A stretch of DNA of 64,000 nucleotides from Phialocephala subalpina (Eukaryota; Ascomycota; Leotiomycetes; Helotiales; Mollisiaceae): the NCBI GenBank assembly GCA_900073065.1, contig FJOG01000003.1, positions 979,389 through 1,043,388 of the forward strand. The letters are read 5' to 3'. Shown piece by piece: positions 34,923 through 46,200 of this stretch. Both the position numbers and the translations under genes were made by a program. The notes below the pieces were generated by a model that saw only the letters and a program-made list of their open reading frames with translations, made no database searches and was not told where the DNA came from. Each line of letters opens with the position of its first letter. Positions within the stretch are counted from its first letter, which is position 1.

Positions 34923-35515
34923 GGGGGCTGGGTGTGGATAGATTGTTTGTGGATTGAAAGCGAGCAAGAACGGGTCATCTCTAACGCCTAGAGAGAGGAG
35001 AGAAGAGAGAGGTAGAAGGCAGTGTACAAAGGCGGTACCGGGGTTCCCAATTCTCTGTTCTATAGTGATAACCAGGACTTGGGGCCGACGGAAGGGAAAA
35101 GCAGAAAAAGGAGAAGATCGGGAAAGAAACAAAGACGAAGGAGCATAAATTTTATCCAAACCTAGCTTTGGGCTGTGGGTTTGCTTTGGACATACGAACG
35201 GTAATGGCGTGGCATAGACATAGACGCATACAACGACGGAGTTTGGGATTCTGTAATATAGGGTATCATGATCATTTTGAAATCTGCTCTAATGTGGCTG
35301 AATTTCCTTTCCCCTGGACTGCTGTGAATGAGCTTTTTCCTCCTCCAAACGCCGGGTCAAATGCTGGGTTGGTGGTACAAATTTCAGTGTCTGATTCTCT
35401 GCCAGACAAGAGAGAGAGATGATGGCGAGGAAGGGTGCGGTCCAATATGAAAACAGACCAAGCTAGAGTCTTCTCCCGGATTTCGGAGTATGCGATTTGG
35501 TGCACACGCAGAAAG
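34923..35515. other. Convergent 3' intergenic region
   Basis: Lies between the 3' ends of the dicarboxylate carrier and RPB3 genes. No gene is supported. Confidence 0.5.
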
Positions 35516-36642
35516 TTAAGCCCACCCGTTCGCTCCACTCTGGCCGTAAGGTGTAGCGCCATATGGTGTAGCAGCTCCTTGGTTCCACTGTCCTCCTCCA
35601 CCGCCATTGTTCCCGTATGGTGTGGCATAACCCTCTGGCTGCCATGAGCTACCGCCATTCACATCCATAGGCTCTGGGCTATGTGGTCCTTCATAACCAT
35701 TTGCGCCACCAGCACCATCTGTAAGATCTGAAATGACCATAGCAAGCTTTTGTTGAAGCACCTTGATTCCTTGTTGGATAATCGCGTCCGGTTCATGGTT
35801 GCCAACACTCTCGACCTCGAAGTAGAATCTATCTGGGACGGCATCATAGTCAAAGGGCTCGCCTTCCTGAGCTGGTTCTTCCCAGTCGGCGTATTTGCTC
35901 TTTGGCCTGCAAGTATTTAGCAGACCTTCATGTATCCGAGGGAAAAGAACTCACCATTCTGCAATAGGATCCGTCTCATACCACATATCCATATGTCGTA
36001 GCTTGTTATGTGGATCGTACTCGAATCCAACCGCAGATGTTGGTGCCCATTTCGCATGTTCCTTGGCAATACCCTTCTTCGCAATACACTTCAATCGCAG
36101 CTCTTGGCCTTTCCTCAACTTGGCAATAACAGTCCCGAGTCCATCTGGATCAGTAATGACCGGATTTCCAACCCACTGATTTGCACGCTGGGAATCGACT
36201 ACCAAGTCGCGCGCATACACCTTCATGATCTCGTCGCCGGTGCATCGTGCGTGGAGGGTAAGGGTGACGCTACATCTCTCGCAGTACTGGTCGCATTCGC
36301 AGTCTCTCGAGTATTCCACCTCCTCCACGTTCTTCGAGACCAGAGGCACGAGACCCAGTCGATGCGCAATAAACTCATCTGCGAGAACCGAAGTATTCGC
36401 TTCGACTTCTACCAAATCGATTGCCATCGTAGGGACCTCGGCCATAATAACTCGACGGAGGGAGTTCGCGAAGGCGAGATCAACACTCTGAAGCTCGAAG
36501 TCGACATGATTTGCACCTGCCTGTTAAGCGCATGAGTATCAAAGTGATCGCATACTTCTTACAAGCAGCATACCTCTGTGATCTTGACGGACGGCCCCAT
36601 GGTCTCCGCCATGTCCAGATCCATCCTGGCGTCGAAATCCAT
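35516..36642 (-). CDS. RPB3: RNA polymerase II subunit Rpb3 (341 aa)
   Basis: This subunit pairs with Rpb11 to form the alpha-like dimer that starts Pol II assembly. Exons on the minus strand are 36642-36574, 36520-35955 and 35906-35516; introns of 53 and 48 nt preserve phase exactly. The protein runs from [20 protein letters not shown] (alpha-motif) through [21 protein letters not shown] and a zinc loop [10 protein letters not shown] (CxCx4CxxC) to the dimerisation half ending [14 protein letters not shown]. The C-terminal tail is low complexity, rich in Gly, Asn and YG(A/T)TPYG, and longer than in yeast. That tail may be disordered; similar Gly/Pro tails occur in other filamentous fungi. 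Confidence 0.96.
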
Positions 36643-37475
36643 CTTGACGTCCCCTGCGCGCGCAGGTTTGAAGGAGCTCTGTAAGGGATCTGTTACGTGA
36701 CAGCTACTTCAGAAGGTGAGACAGACGTAGGCAGTCTGCGAGGCTGACGTGTCGAGGAGCTCAGCCTTTGGGTGAGGAGGGATTGCGGCGCGGTGGGAGA
36801 TTTGATGATGGGCCACGAAGTTCGAGAGGCTGAGATTCGAAGGCACTGTCGAGAATGCGGCAAGGGTCCACATCCAAGTGCGTTAGCGCAAAGTCACGTG
36901 CATCCATTTTACTTGCAACCTCCATTTCAACAGCAAGTCTAAGCTTCCTGTTTGGTGGTAATCATGAGGGATACGAGAGATACGACTTTAGTGGCATTGT
37001 TTGAGTATCAGTGGATCATTGAGATTGTATTGTGGCAGAGCACAATCCGAACTTCCCCTTTCTTGCGATCCGAGGCCGAGAACTCTATCCGACTCAGTCC
37101 CAAGCATCTCGACTTGACACTTCACCCACTCAGGCAAAGAGCATCAAGAACTTTGTAAATGATAACACATCTCAACAAACCAGCCTTCCTGTTTGAGCTG
37201 AGTCATGATTCAATCAAATGCCCAGAGTTACCAGCAGGTTCCAAATGCTGAGACTGCTTCAGCCTCGTTCAACAATATCCGGATGTCCCGCAAGAGGTAC
37301 TTTGCCTGCCCAACGTTTAACCGTAGAAACAAAGTACTCCGCATTCTCTTCAGAAGCCAAGCCTTTTTCAAGCCAATAGCCCAATCCCCAAGCATAACGG
37401 CGTAGATCATTCCATCTTCTTGGCCAGCTCGCGGGCTGTGTTACGAGACACGTGACTCTCCTCGTCTCGCAAAGT
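36643..37475. other. Intergenic between RPB3 and the calcipressin locus
   Basis: Holds the RPB3 promoter. On the minus strand 37411-37259 reads a protein-like fragment (LRRYAWGLGYWLEKGLASEE...GHPDIVERG, then stop) that I cannot assign. It may be the remnant or last exon of a broken gene whose upstream part would fall at the duplication boundary (37,476). Confidence 0.4.
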
Positions 37476-37723
37476 TCCACGCAAACGGCGTCTGCCGGGG
37501 GCTTAGTTGCGAATTGTGAATCATTAACAACTATCGTTTTGAGTTCCAGACATTTCGTCAGTGGCCGCGTGCGTCCTGGATTGCGGTTGGTTGAGTGGCT
37601 GAGGTGGAAAAATTTCCCAGCGGGAGCTCAGCCTCGTTGCGGAGGGGCGAACGACACTAAGCGCATCTGCTACGGCTTGTCCGTATCAACTCCATCTGAA
37701 GAACAAGATAAAGACACCAAACC
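37476..37723. repeat. Exact tandem duplication, copy 1 (248 bp)
   Basis: Identical over all 248 bases to 37726-37973; the copies are offset by 250 bp, separated by AA. No mismatch was seen. The left edge is TCCACGCAAACGG and the right edge GACACCAAACC. Confidence 0.97.
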
Positions 37724-37725
37724 AA

Positions 37726-37973
37726 TCCACGCAAACGGCGTCTGCCGGGGGCTTAGTTGCGAATTGTGAATCATTAACAACTATCGTTTTGAGTTCCAGA
37801 CATTTCGTCAGTGGCCGCGTGCGTCCTGGATTGCGGTTGGTTGAGTGGCTGAGGTGGAAAAATTTCCCAGCGGGAGCTCAGCCTCGTTGCGGAGGGGCGA
37901 ACGACACTAAGCGCATCTGCTACGGCTTGTCCGTATCAACTCCATCTGAAGAACAAGATAAAGACACCAAACC
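37726..37973. repeat. Exact tandem duplication, copy 2 (248 bp)
   Basis: The second copy runs directly into the coding frame of calcipressin. Complete identity means a very recent event or an assembly error. Confidence 0.97.
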
Positions 37974-38634
37974 TACTCCTCCTTCAAACACCCTCCTCAT
38001 CACCAACTTGAGCGATGCCGAAATATTTCGCGCTGACAACCTTCAAACAATTCGAGAATTAATTAATTCATCAGCGCCAATCCACTCCTGGGCACCTCTC
38101 AAATCCTTCCGCCGAATCGTCGTCTCCTTCTTCAACGAAGAATCCGCCATCCGAATCAGACAAATTCTCGACGGTGAAGCCATAATGGGTGAGCGCGTAA
38201 AAGTCTACTTCGGCCAACCAACCTCCATCGAAACCAAAGACGAGCACCTCCCACTCCCCGACGCAGGCAAATTATTCTTCATCAGCCCACCGCCTTCCCC
38301 ACCTCACGGATGGGAGATGAAGTTGGAGGATGCGCCGAATAAGCAGGTTCATGCTGAGGATTTGGCGGAGGCGTTGGCGAAGTTGCATGCTAAGCCTAGG
38401 ACGGATTTACCTGCTAGTCCTGTGTCGGAGGGTGAGGGTGGGGCTGAAGGCCGCAGACAGAGAAGTGGAAGTTCGACTACGATTTATAATCCGAGTGAGC
38501 ATGGTTGCAGTCCTAATTTGCCGGCGATTTCGGTGGAGGATTTGACGGGGGAGAATGAGATTAGTCCGATTGAGGCGGAGAAGCCTATCTTTGCGCATAC
38601 TTCGAGACCTCCAGTTGAATTGATGGAGGTATGA
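37789..38634 (+). CDS. RCN1: Calcipressin (calcineurin regulator), 5' end unresolved
   Basis: Calcipressins bind and modulate calcineurin. The conserved part begins near PTPPSNTLLITNL (about 37,975), with the RRM-like fold TLLITNL...LKSFRRIVVSFF...AIRIRQILDG...KVYFG and the signature LFFISPPPSPPHGWE, equivalent to the family's FLISPPxSPPxGW motif. The Ser/Pro-rich C-terminus with PIFAHTSRPP matches the PxIxIT-like end of the family. The frame is open upstream to about 37,730 but contains no ATG; the interval given is the open frame from a TTG and is not a claimed start. The duplicated 248-bp segment has no ATG in any forward frame, so the true start must lie in an upstream exon before 37,476 or has been lost. 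A transcript reading through copy 1 in the same frame would meet a stop in copy 2. Confidence 0.85.
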   Translation: MSSRHFVSGRVRPGLRLVEWLRWKNFPAGAQPRCGGANDTKRICYGLSVSTPSEEQDKDTKPTPPSNTLLITNLSDAEIFRADNLQTIRELINSSAPIHSWAPLKSFRRIVVSFFNEESAIRIRQILDGEAIMGERVKVYFGQPTSIETKDEHLPLPDAGKLFFISPPPSPPHGWEMKLEDAPNKQVHAEDLAEALAKLHAKPRTDLPASPVSEGEGGAEGRRQRSGSSTTIYNPSEHGCSPNLPAISVEDLTGENEISPIEAEKPIFAHTSRPPVELMEV

Positions 38635-39175
38635 GGGAGGATAGGATATGAGGATACGGAGAGATATGGGTGGTCATAGCATGGCGTTTTGGGCGAAGCA
38701 TGAAGGAAAGTGAGCTCTGCCTTTGCATTGAGCTATGCGTTTGTCTTTCGCGATCAAGGTGTTGGTGTTCTGTACAGGGACGGCGCGAGCACGTGTATGA
38801 TGATATCTAGATTCCATCGAGCTCTTGCTCATCTGTAGTAATACAAATTCATGAAATGATTCATATCTTCCATCCTGGTTCCAATGTGCAGATCAAGCGA
38901 CACCCAGCACTACATTAGTAATCCCGAGGCTGGAGGCACTTTGCAAAGATCCCTGGATTCAACTCTCAAGTACGGTCTGATAGAACACAGGGAGCTCGAT
39001 AGGCTTGTTCAAGTGGTTATGATGTTCATAAGTTCATGTTCTATCAAATATCCTAGACTTGCCGCTACTTTGGTGTGGGGCTTCTCTGGAACACTACGAC
39101 CCTGCTTGACCTGAGCTCAACACCTCCAACTCTAAACAACGGTCATGAATTCCTGCTCTTGGCTTCAATGCATCA
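38635..39175. other. Convergent 3' intergenic region
   Basis: Between the 3' ends of the calcipressin and mpaB-like genes; only short frames are present. Confidence 0.5.
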
Positions 39176-40714
39176 TCATAACTCGACCAAACTCCCAACC
39201 ATCTTGACCAAACTCCAACTCACTCTCAATCCAATATAACTCAAACATCCCATGACAGCACCAGCAACAACCAGTGTCCTTAGATTCCTCCGCTCAACTG
39301 CACTCTTCTGAGTACCAGGAACATACTCTCCCATCTCTGTCCCCGTTATATCGAGAGAGGGAATGTACTTGAAGTCAAACACCGTCTCTTTACCTAGTCC
39401 ATGATCTTTGTTGTGGACTATTATATGGTAGAAGATCTTGCGTAGCGCCTGGAGGCTTGTCAGTTTCGATCTTGGATCGAGAGTACTGGAAGAGGACCTA
39501 CAGCAATCTTCCTCCTATCCCAACTCTCTACCGCCCTATGACTATAACACAACCCCATAAAAAACAAACACTGTCCCGCTACCAACGCCTTATAATAAAA
39601 CCTTGGCCTCATCAGTCCCAGCTCATCTGCCAAATCATCCCCATTCAACCACCTCGCACTCGCTACCAGAAAATCTCTCGAAGCGTACGCCGGTGGTTGA
39701 TTCTGCAAGCTCACTATGATGTTGTTTGCCAATATCCGACTTGTGGGACTGGGTTGTATCTCTTCGATCATAAGACTCTCCCATATCCCTCGAGCCTTAG
39801 CAGGAGAAGAGAAGAACTCGCTAGGTGTCCCCATATAATGAGCAACAAGTCTCCAAAGAGCGATATAATCCTCAACCTCCTGGTCCCTCAAAAAGATCCC
39901 CTGTCTCGGAAACCCCAGCCAAATCAACGTTGACGAGAAAGTTGCAATAGTTCCAACACAATCTAAGTCATTGATCGGGATACCGTATTTCTCAACGGAA
40001 TAGTAAGATGGTTTTTGAGCAGCGAGGGTTAGGATTCGATGACGAACAGAAGCGTGGAGGAGTCGGACGCGGATGCTAGAGGCGAAGCCTTGGCCGAGGG
40101 GTTGGATGGAGGAGAGGGAGGAGGTTACTTGGAGAATGTGTTGGGTTGTTTCATAGAGGCGGTGTTTGGCTACTTGGGGACTGAAGCCGCCTGTTCGGGC
40201 GAGGACTTCGGTTACGCGGGCTGCTCCCATGCCGCCGAGGAGAGAGTTGTATGCTAGCCGTGAGGGGGTTAGAGAATGCTTAGAGTAGGAAGAAGAGGGG
40301 AAGTGGAGATACAGCCGTAAGAGCACATCCTCCATATCTATAAAAGACATCTTGACCACGCGCGATCTGATCCCAATCTACCCAATCGGGGATAGTGTTT
40401 ACTTCCTCCCACAACTGTCCAAGTTTCTCATCTTCTTCATGATGGTCCTTCAATAGCTCATACAGATCCCGCTTCGGCGCCGGTTCAGAGCCTTCTTTTG
40501 CAGGTAACCGGCTTCGACTTCGAGGCAGCTCTTTGCTTGCGGGTGGCGAGATAGCATCAAGACGGTTGAGACATTCCTCCGCCAGCTCATCATATGAGAA
40601 CTTCAGAGGATGATATTCTTCTGGTGTGAGATGATCGGGAGTCCATTGAAATGTGTAACCCCATGTATGGCGAGTGTTCTCGTCGTGGCGTCTGAAGGGG
40701 TTTGGCCACGACAT
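39176..40714 (-). CDS. mpaB/DUF2236 (latex-clearing-protein-like) ER-bound oxygenase family
   Basis: Start MSWPNPFRRHDENTR at 40714. Exon 1 runs to about 40313 (ending ARGQDVFYRYGGCALTA), exon 2 to 39502 and exon 3 is 39448-39176; the second intron (53 nt) keeps phase and joins RRKIA to ALRKIFYHIIV. Family blocks are strong: YNSLLGGMGAARVTEVLART, TTQHILQVT, SIRVRLLHASVRHRI, YGIPINDLD, PRQGIFLR and PPAYASRDFL. A hydrophobic C-terminal segment (LVVAGAVMGCLSYIGLRVSW) could anchor it in a membrane. The first junction is odd: the expected GT-AG intron (40312-40254) leaves the frame one base off. Only a 34-nt intron (40312-40279) keeps frame, and it adds HSLTPSRL where the family has none. A one-base assembly error, an unusual splice or an early pseudogene are all possible. 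The substrate is unknown. Confidence 0.8.
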
Positions 40715-41235
40715 GTGAAGAGAGATAGATGGGTATTGGAGATGAAAAGATGAAAGCAAGGCAAATCGATAGTCTTAAAGCTAGAAACGAATCCAGTCAA
40801 GAATTGAAGAGAAGACAACACATTGCGATGATATGAACAGATGATTGACTTGTTATTGAGGAATCGAGGACGGGGCCGTCACATGGCATCATTGACTCGA
40901 GATAGCCCTGCATCACTGTTCGAAGCTAAAATACCGAGGATGACAATCGTTTGGTGGCTTGAAAAGAATTGATATCGAGTCAGAGTTCGAGATTCGAAAA
41001 ACAAGTCACTTGATGTTTCTGAACGGAGCGAGGCTTTGACTTGGTACAAAATACATAGCTCGTGAAATTCCGGTCTTGGTTGTACGAAAGACGTTGGGTC
41101 ATTGAAGACGTTCAGGGGCATCGCTTCGATAAGGCTGCTGATAAGGATCGCGCTGCAGGGTCCAGAATTTCTGGAGAGCATCAACTTTTTCTGTTCTCCT
41201 TTCTTGCTGTCAACATCGCCATCGAGTTTTCGATA
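40715..41235. promoter_or_regulatory. Divergent promoter region (mpaB-like and RRG9)
   Basis: Intergenic 521 bp between two divergent starts. No specific sites are claimed. Confidence 0.45.
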
Positions 41236-42387
41236 ATGCCCTGTCTATGCACAGCCAACACATTACGATTATTTGTTCGAACTGTAGCTCAAGTCGACCT
41301 GCCGCAGACTGCAAGGTTCACGACATCAAGACAGCTCCAAATTGAGCGTTTTGGATACAAGCGCGAAAGCAGATACACTTCCAAATCAGACGAGCCGTAT
41401 TTTACGAAAACTCCTAAACCCGCGAAGTCGGAGGAGGATGATGCATTTGGCCAGCTTAGCTATATCGACGCGGAGGACGTGGTTGTCGACTTTTCACCAG
41501 AAGCTATAGATGCAATCGCCACAGAAGCCGCAACTGAATGGGTTCAGGATGCTCCTCTTAACACGACAAACACTCCGGGGTACGACACGCCATTGAAATC
41601 CCTGATGAGGGATATACCTGGACGGAAGACGTACACACCAATGGGACAGACTGGGGCTGTTGTGAGGAAAATACAATCCGAAAATACGGTAATGGAACAG
41701 ATTGGGGATGTTGTGAGGAAAGCAAAATCCGAAAGTAAGGGCCTCAAGATTCATTACAGCACTGAGCCAGATTGGGAGAATATCGACGTGCGAAGGCAAT
41801 GGCTCAGGGCGAAAAGGGAAAGGGAAAAGGCGGAAGAGGCTGCAAGGAAAGCCGAGAGACAAGCTGCGAGAGACGACTGGGTACCGCCACCTAGACAGCC
41901 GTGGATGATAGAGAAGGACAAGATCAAGGAGAAGTATCCCGATGGATACCAGCCCCTGAAGCGTCTGTCGCCCGACGCGATTGCAGGAATCAGAGCCCTT
42001 CATGCTCAGGCCCCGGAACAATGTACAACGGAGGTTCTAGCGGTGGAGTTCAAGGTTACTCCTGAAGCTATTCGCAGAATTTTGAAGTCGAAGTGGACGC
42101 CCAGTCCAGAGGAACAAACGGACAGAGAACAGAGATGGCTCAAAAGAGGCGAAAGGGTCTGGTCCAGACTGGCTGACATGGGAACGAAGCCTCCAAAACA
42201 ATGGAGAGAAATGGGAATAGGTGCTGGAAAGCCAGACTGGATGCAGCCCAGGCCTGAGAGGAGGGAGAGGGAGAGGGAGAGGAGAGATATCCCACGGCCT
42301 CCCCTCCCAGCACTGATTACGACAGCCAGGCGGAGGGAAGCCAGGACTACTTCTGGGGGAAACAGCCTTTCAGATAGAATAATCTGA
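41236..42387 (+). CDS. RRG9: Rrg9 / neugrin family, mitochondrial (383 aa)
   Basis: Single exon. ATG at 41236 is preferred over the in-frame upstream ATG at 41062 because it gives a presequence-like N-terminus (MPCLCTANTLRLFVRTVAQV...ARFTTSR). The diagnostic C-terminal block reads PPPRQPWMIEKDKIKEKYPD, then LKRLSPDAIAGIRALHAQ and VTPEAIRRILKSKW, as in Rrg9/neugrin proteins required for respiratory growth and mitochondrial genome maintenance in yeast. A charged, Lys/Arg/Glu-rich helix (about residues 195-215) precedes it and a basic RERERERRD tail follows. Between them is a duplicated pair of 18-residue-like segments (GQTGAVVRKIQSEN and EQIGDVVRKAKSES), a short internal repeat. Confidence 0.92.
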   Translation: MPCLCTANTLRLFVRTVAQVDLPQTARFTTSRQLQIERFGYKRESRYTSKSDEPYFTKTPKPAKSEEDDAFGQLSYIDAEDVVVDFSPEAIDAIATEAATEWVQDAPLNTTNTPGYDTPLKSLMRDIPGRKTYTPMGQTGAVVRKIQSENTVMEQIGDVVRKAKSESKGLKIHYSTEPDWENIDVRRQWLRAKREREKAEEAARKAERQAARDDWVPPPRQPWMIEKDKIKEKYPDGYQPLKRLSPDAIAGIRALHAQAPEQCTTEVLAVEFKVTPEAIRRILKSKWTPSPEEQTDREQRWLKRGERVWSRLADMGTKPPKQWREMGIGAGKPDWMQPRPERRERERERRDIPRPPLPALITTARRREARTTSGGNSLSDRII

Positions 42388-43201
42388 ATAGCTTTGTGCT
42401 ATGAATAGCGTCTGTACAATATTAGGATCCTGACGTGGATCTGTTCCCATGAGTCGGAAATCGAGTTGGAATCATGGGAATGATCAGTGCATTGAATGTT
42501 CCGTTTCCTTTCGAGAAACGGGTTTCATGCAGCAGTATCAGAAATGTTGGTAACGATAAGAGAATCCTAGCTCTGCCCATAAAACAAGATCATCAGCATC
42601 TCCCTTCTTATCAAGATAACCAGATATAAACTGGACAATGCCTTCTGGTATCCAATCACGTTGTGAAACCAGCAGCGTGTGTGATGTGCCCTGCAATTGC
42701 CATGTCCAGCTCTGGCATGTAAAAGCGTACTCGAGAGTAACTGTTTTCGGCTGTTGCTTGCTTCGGTTCACCAGTTGCCCCAAGCAAGGAACTTCCCCCT
42801 GAGCACCAGTCCAGCACGAGGACCACTTCCCACACGGACCTCATCCTTGACGCGCTGCAGGAGTGCACAGACAGAGATAGAGAGGGTGTTAATCCTCGAA
42901 AACCTAGATTCTCTTCTTGTTTTCGACCTCACTTCTTCCCATTGTTCGTCCGTTGTGCAATAATCTAGAATCGATCGCTTCAAGATCTGCCACTGTGAGT
43001 CGAGTGTGTGTTGTTGTTGCACGAAACTTCTAACCACAACAAACAGCATTTGTTCCCATGCTTCTACTCGACCCCAACCTGCACGACGACGATAAAGCTT
43101 CCAACTTTGCTTTTAGGGAAAACGATTCATTCGACCTTGAAGACGACATTTCGAACACACACGATACTCATCTCAATTGATCATATTCTCATGGCTTGAC
43201 C
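42388..43201. other. Intergenic with a possible decayed minus-strand frame
   Basis: The minus-strand stretch 42783-42538 reads a protein-like 81-codon frame without ATG (TLEYAFTCQSWTWQLQGTS...LWAELGFSYRYQHF, stop). Another frame at about 42990-42770 on the same strand looks partly coding. They might be exons of a small unrecognised gene or a relic. I could not join them in phase. Confidence 0.3.
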
Positions 43202-46200
43202 ATGTCTTCTACGCCCTCGAATCCGCGAACTTTCGCTGCGAACACAGGCCTGGGAATAAGTTCCAAGCTGACGCCCTCGAACTCTCCATACCCACGAACT
43301 CCACGATCTCCATACAAGCCCCGCAACTTCTACGAATCAGGCCTGTCCCTCAAGAGGATAATCGGCACCACAGTCTCTTCCCCCACCGCATTCGACAGTC
43401 TTTCCTCCTCTCGCATATTCGCGTACACCGCTGGTGCGGCAGCGGTTGTTGTCAATGTTGACGATACTTCGAAATACTCCCAACGATTCTTTAGAGCACG
43501 CCCCACGGCAGTTCCCTTGAACAGTGCTGCCAATGCGACATTGGCACCTTCTACACCCACGAATACCGCGAATGATAGCAGAAATAGAGCGGTAGCAGCT
43601 CTACGAGATTCGGCAGTACCGTTTTCTCCCTCTACACCACATACGAGCTTAGAATGGGGCGATTCTCCTACTTCCAAGACCTGGACAAGTAGGGAAAGGA
43701 TAAAGGCAGCTACATGTCTATCAATAAGTCGGGATGGAAAATTCCTGGCTGTTGGTGAGGTAAGAGCTGCTGCTGGAACGTTGTATGTTCTGGATACTGA
43801 TGGCATTCTAGACTGGCTACTCCCCACGAGTTTTGATATTCTCCTTACAAGACACTTCCTCCGACATTCCTTTGAGCATACAAAACGAGCACACATACGG
43901 GGTACGAGCTGTATCTTTCAGCCCTGACGGGAAATACCTAGCCAGCTTAGGATCTCCGAATGATGGTTTTCTTTACGTCTGGTCGATCAACCAGAGAACT
44001 GGTGCTGCGAAATTACATTCGAGCAATAAGTGCACAAGCTTCGTCAAGCAAATGATATGGCTTGGAAGCAGTATTATCACGTAAGTTGTCCAACGATGGA
44101 GTCCAATCCCATTGCCTCACCCCAAACCGAACATTGAGTACCTTCTAACGTCTCAGCAGAATTGGTACTCGTCACATTAAAATATGGCGGGTAGAAGACC
44201 CGAGAAGTGCATCACCAACGAAACAACGATTTGCCCTGGATGGCACGCCTTTACCAGTAGCTGCACAGCCCGCTTTAAAAACACTAACTGGACGAAATGT
44301 TCTACTTGGACCGTTGGTGGAAGCCACGTTCACAACGCTTGCAGCGATATCCGAACACAAGGCGATAGTCTGCTCTGAAAAGGGAGACGTTTGCCTCCTG
44401 GATGACAGTGAAGGGCAGAAGTTAATGAAACTCGCAAATACTGGTTTTGCGATTGCATGCATAGCGGTCGATATGGAAGCGCGGAGAGTGAGGATAGGTG
44501 GGAGATATGGGAAAGTGAAGTCGATCTGCCTGGACGACTTACTTACGCCGAGCACGCCACCAGAATCGCCCACGCCTATGAGTGAGTCCGTGTCAGGGAG
44601 TGAAGCAGGGCATATCTGCGCCATGGGATATGCAGCGAGGAGTCTTATCACAGTCGACTCTAAGCACTTGATCGAAATATCAAAACCGGATTCGGATCTT
44701 GCAGATCCGCAAATGTCGAATACGCCATTTCCAGCACATGGCGATTCTGTCCTGGGGGTTAGGCTACTGTCTCCGGATAACGAGATGAAAGCGGCATTTT
44801 TGACTTGGTCTGCGAATGGCACAATCGTGTTCTGGGACCTGGATGGCAGTGCCAAGGCATCGTTGACGGTGGAAGTCGAGCAGCTGACCGGAGGAGATGA
44901 CGAGATCAACCAGTGCCAGGTGGTTCGGGCTTCGAAAGGGGCTATTTTCCTGGTAACTGGGGATAAATATGGTGTTCTGAGGGTTATCAATCCTGTTACG
45001 CAGAAGTGCACGTTCGACGCCAGGGCTCACATGTCCGATATTCAGGACATTGCTTTACACGAATCAGGAAATGTGACTTTGATTGCTTCTTGCAGTCGAG
45101 ATCGGACAATTCAATTGTTCAGGCTCCTTTCAGAGCAATGGGTTCTAATACAGACATTGGACGAGCATTCGGCCAGTGTTTCAAGCTTGTTCTTCGCAGA
45201 GAATGGCGAAAAGTTGATTTCATGCTCAACAGACAGGACGATACACGTTCGACAGCTTGTTAAGAAGGAAGTAGGAGGGCAAGATGTAATCGGTGCGGTT
45301 CCAACCAGGATCATCACTTTGAAAGCGTCTCCTGTCTCGATGGCAGCTTGCTTTGCTGATCAAATGGGCAACTTTGTTGTTTCATTACTAGACCGAACAG
45401 TCGCCACATACGAGATATCCAGCGGACGTCTTATACATTCATTTCGGGCGACGGATAGCGAAGGGCAGGATGCAGTGGTGTTGGATGCTCTTGTTATGGG
45501 CCGCCCGAGCACAATTTCAGGTCGACCAACGATACTCGCAGGCGTTTCGAGTACGGATAAGTCGGTCAGGATATACGATGGAAGTACGGGATCTTTCTTG
45601 GATCGAGAATGGGGTCATACAGCAAGTGTGACGGATGTGGCGCTCTTGGAGGTTCCCGACTCGGAACAGAAGACTTTGATAAGTACAGGGTCAGATGGCA
45701 CAATTATGATCTGGGACCTTTCTCCCCGGCCACAGGAGCCCGAAGAACTGGCTGTGCTTTCGATCAACCGAGACCCATCACCACCGAAAGACACGCCATC
45801 AACTCGACCACCTCTCCGGAGAGTGCTATCAAGGGCTGAGCTAGCAGAGTTCCAACGAGCATCACCTCTATCAACACCAACAGGCAATCGTTCCCCTCCC
45901 AGAATAGTCCGCCGCAAAACATCCCGCTACGGGCTCTCGTCTCAGTCTCCTACACTCGCCATCCCACCTGTACCTTCTGTGAACTCAAAACACTTCGTCT
46001 CCGCCTCCGACGATTCCTCTATCCGCCGCTCCACTCGCCACCGTTCGCGCTCTCCTCCACAGTCCCCGAAAGCGAAGGACATGCGCCGTCCATCTCTCGC
46101 CTCTGTCGACACCCGCAGTCGCACAAAATCAGCAGGCAACGGCAATTTCTCCGAATTCGGCACCCTGAACATGGCCACCGAACAAGCGTGTCGCACCTTA

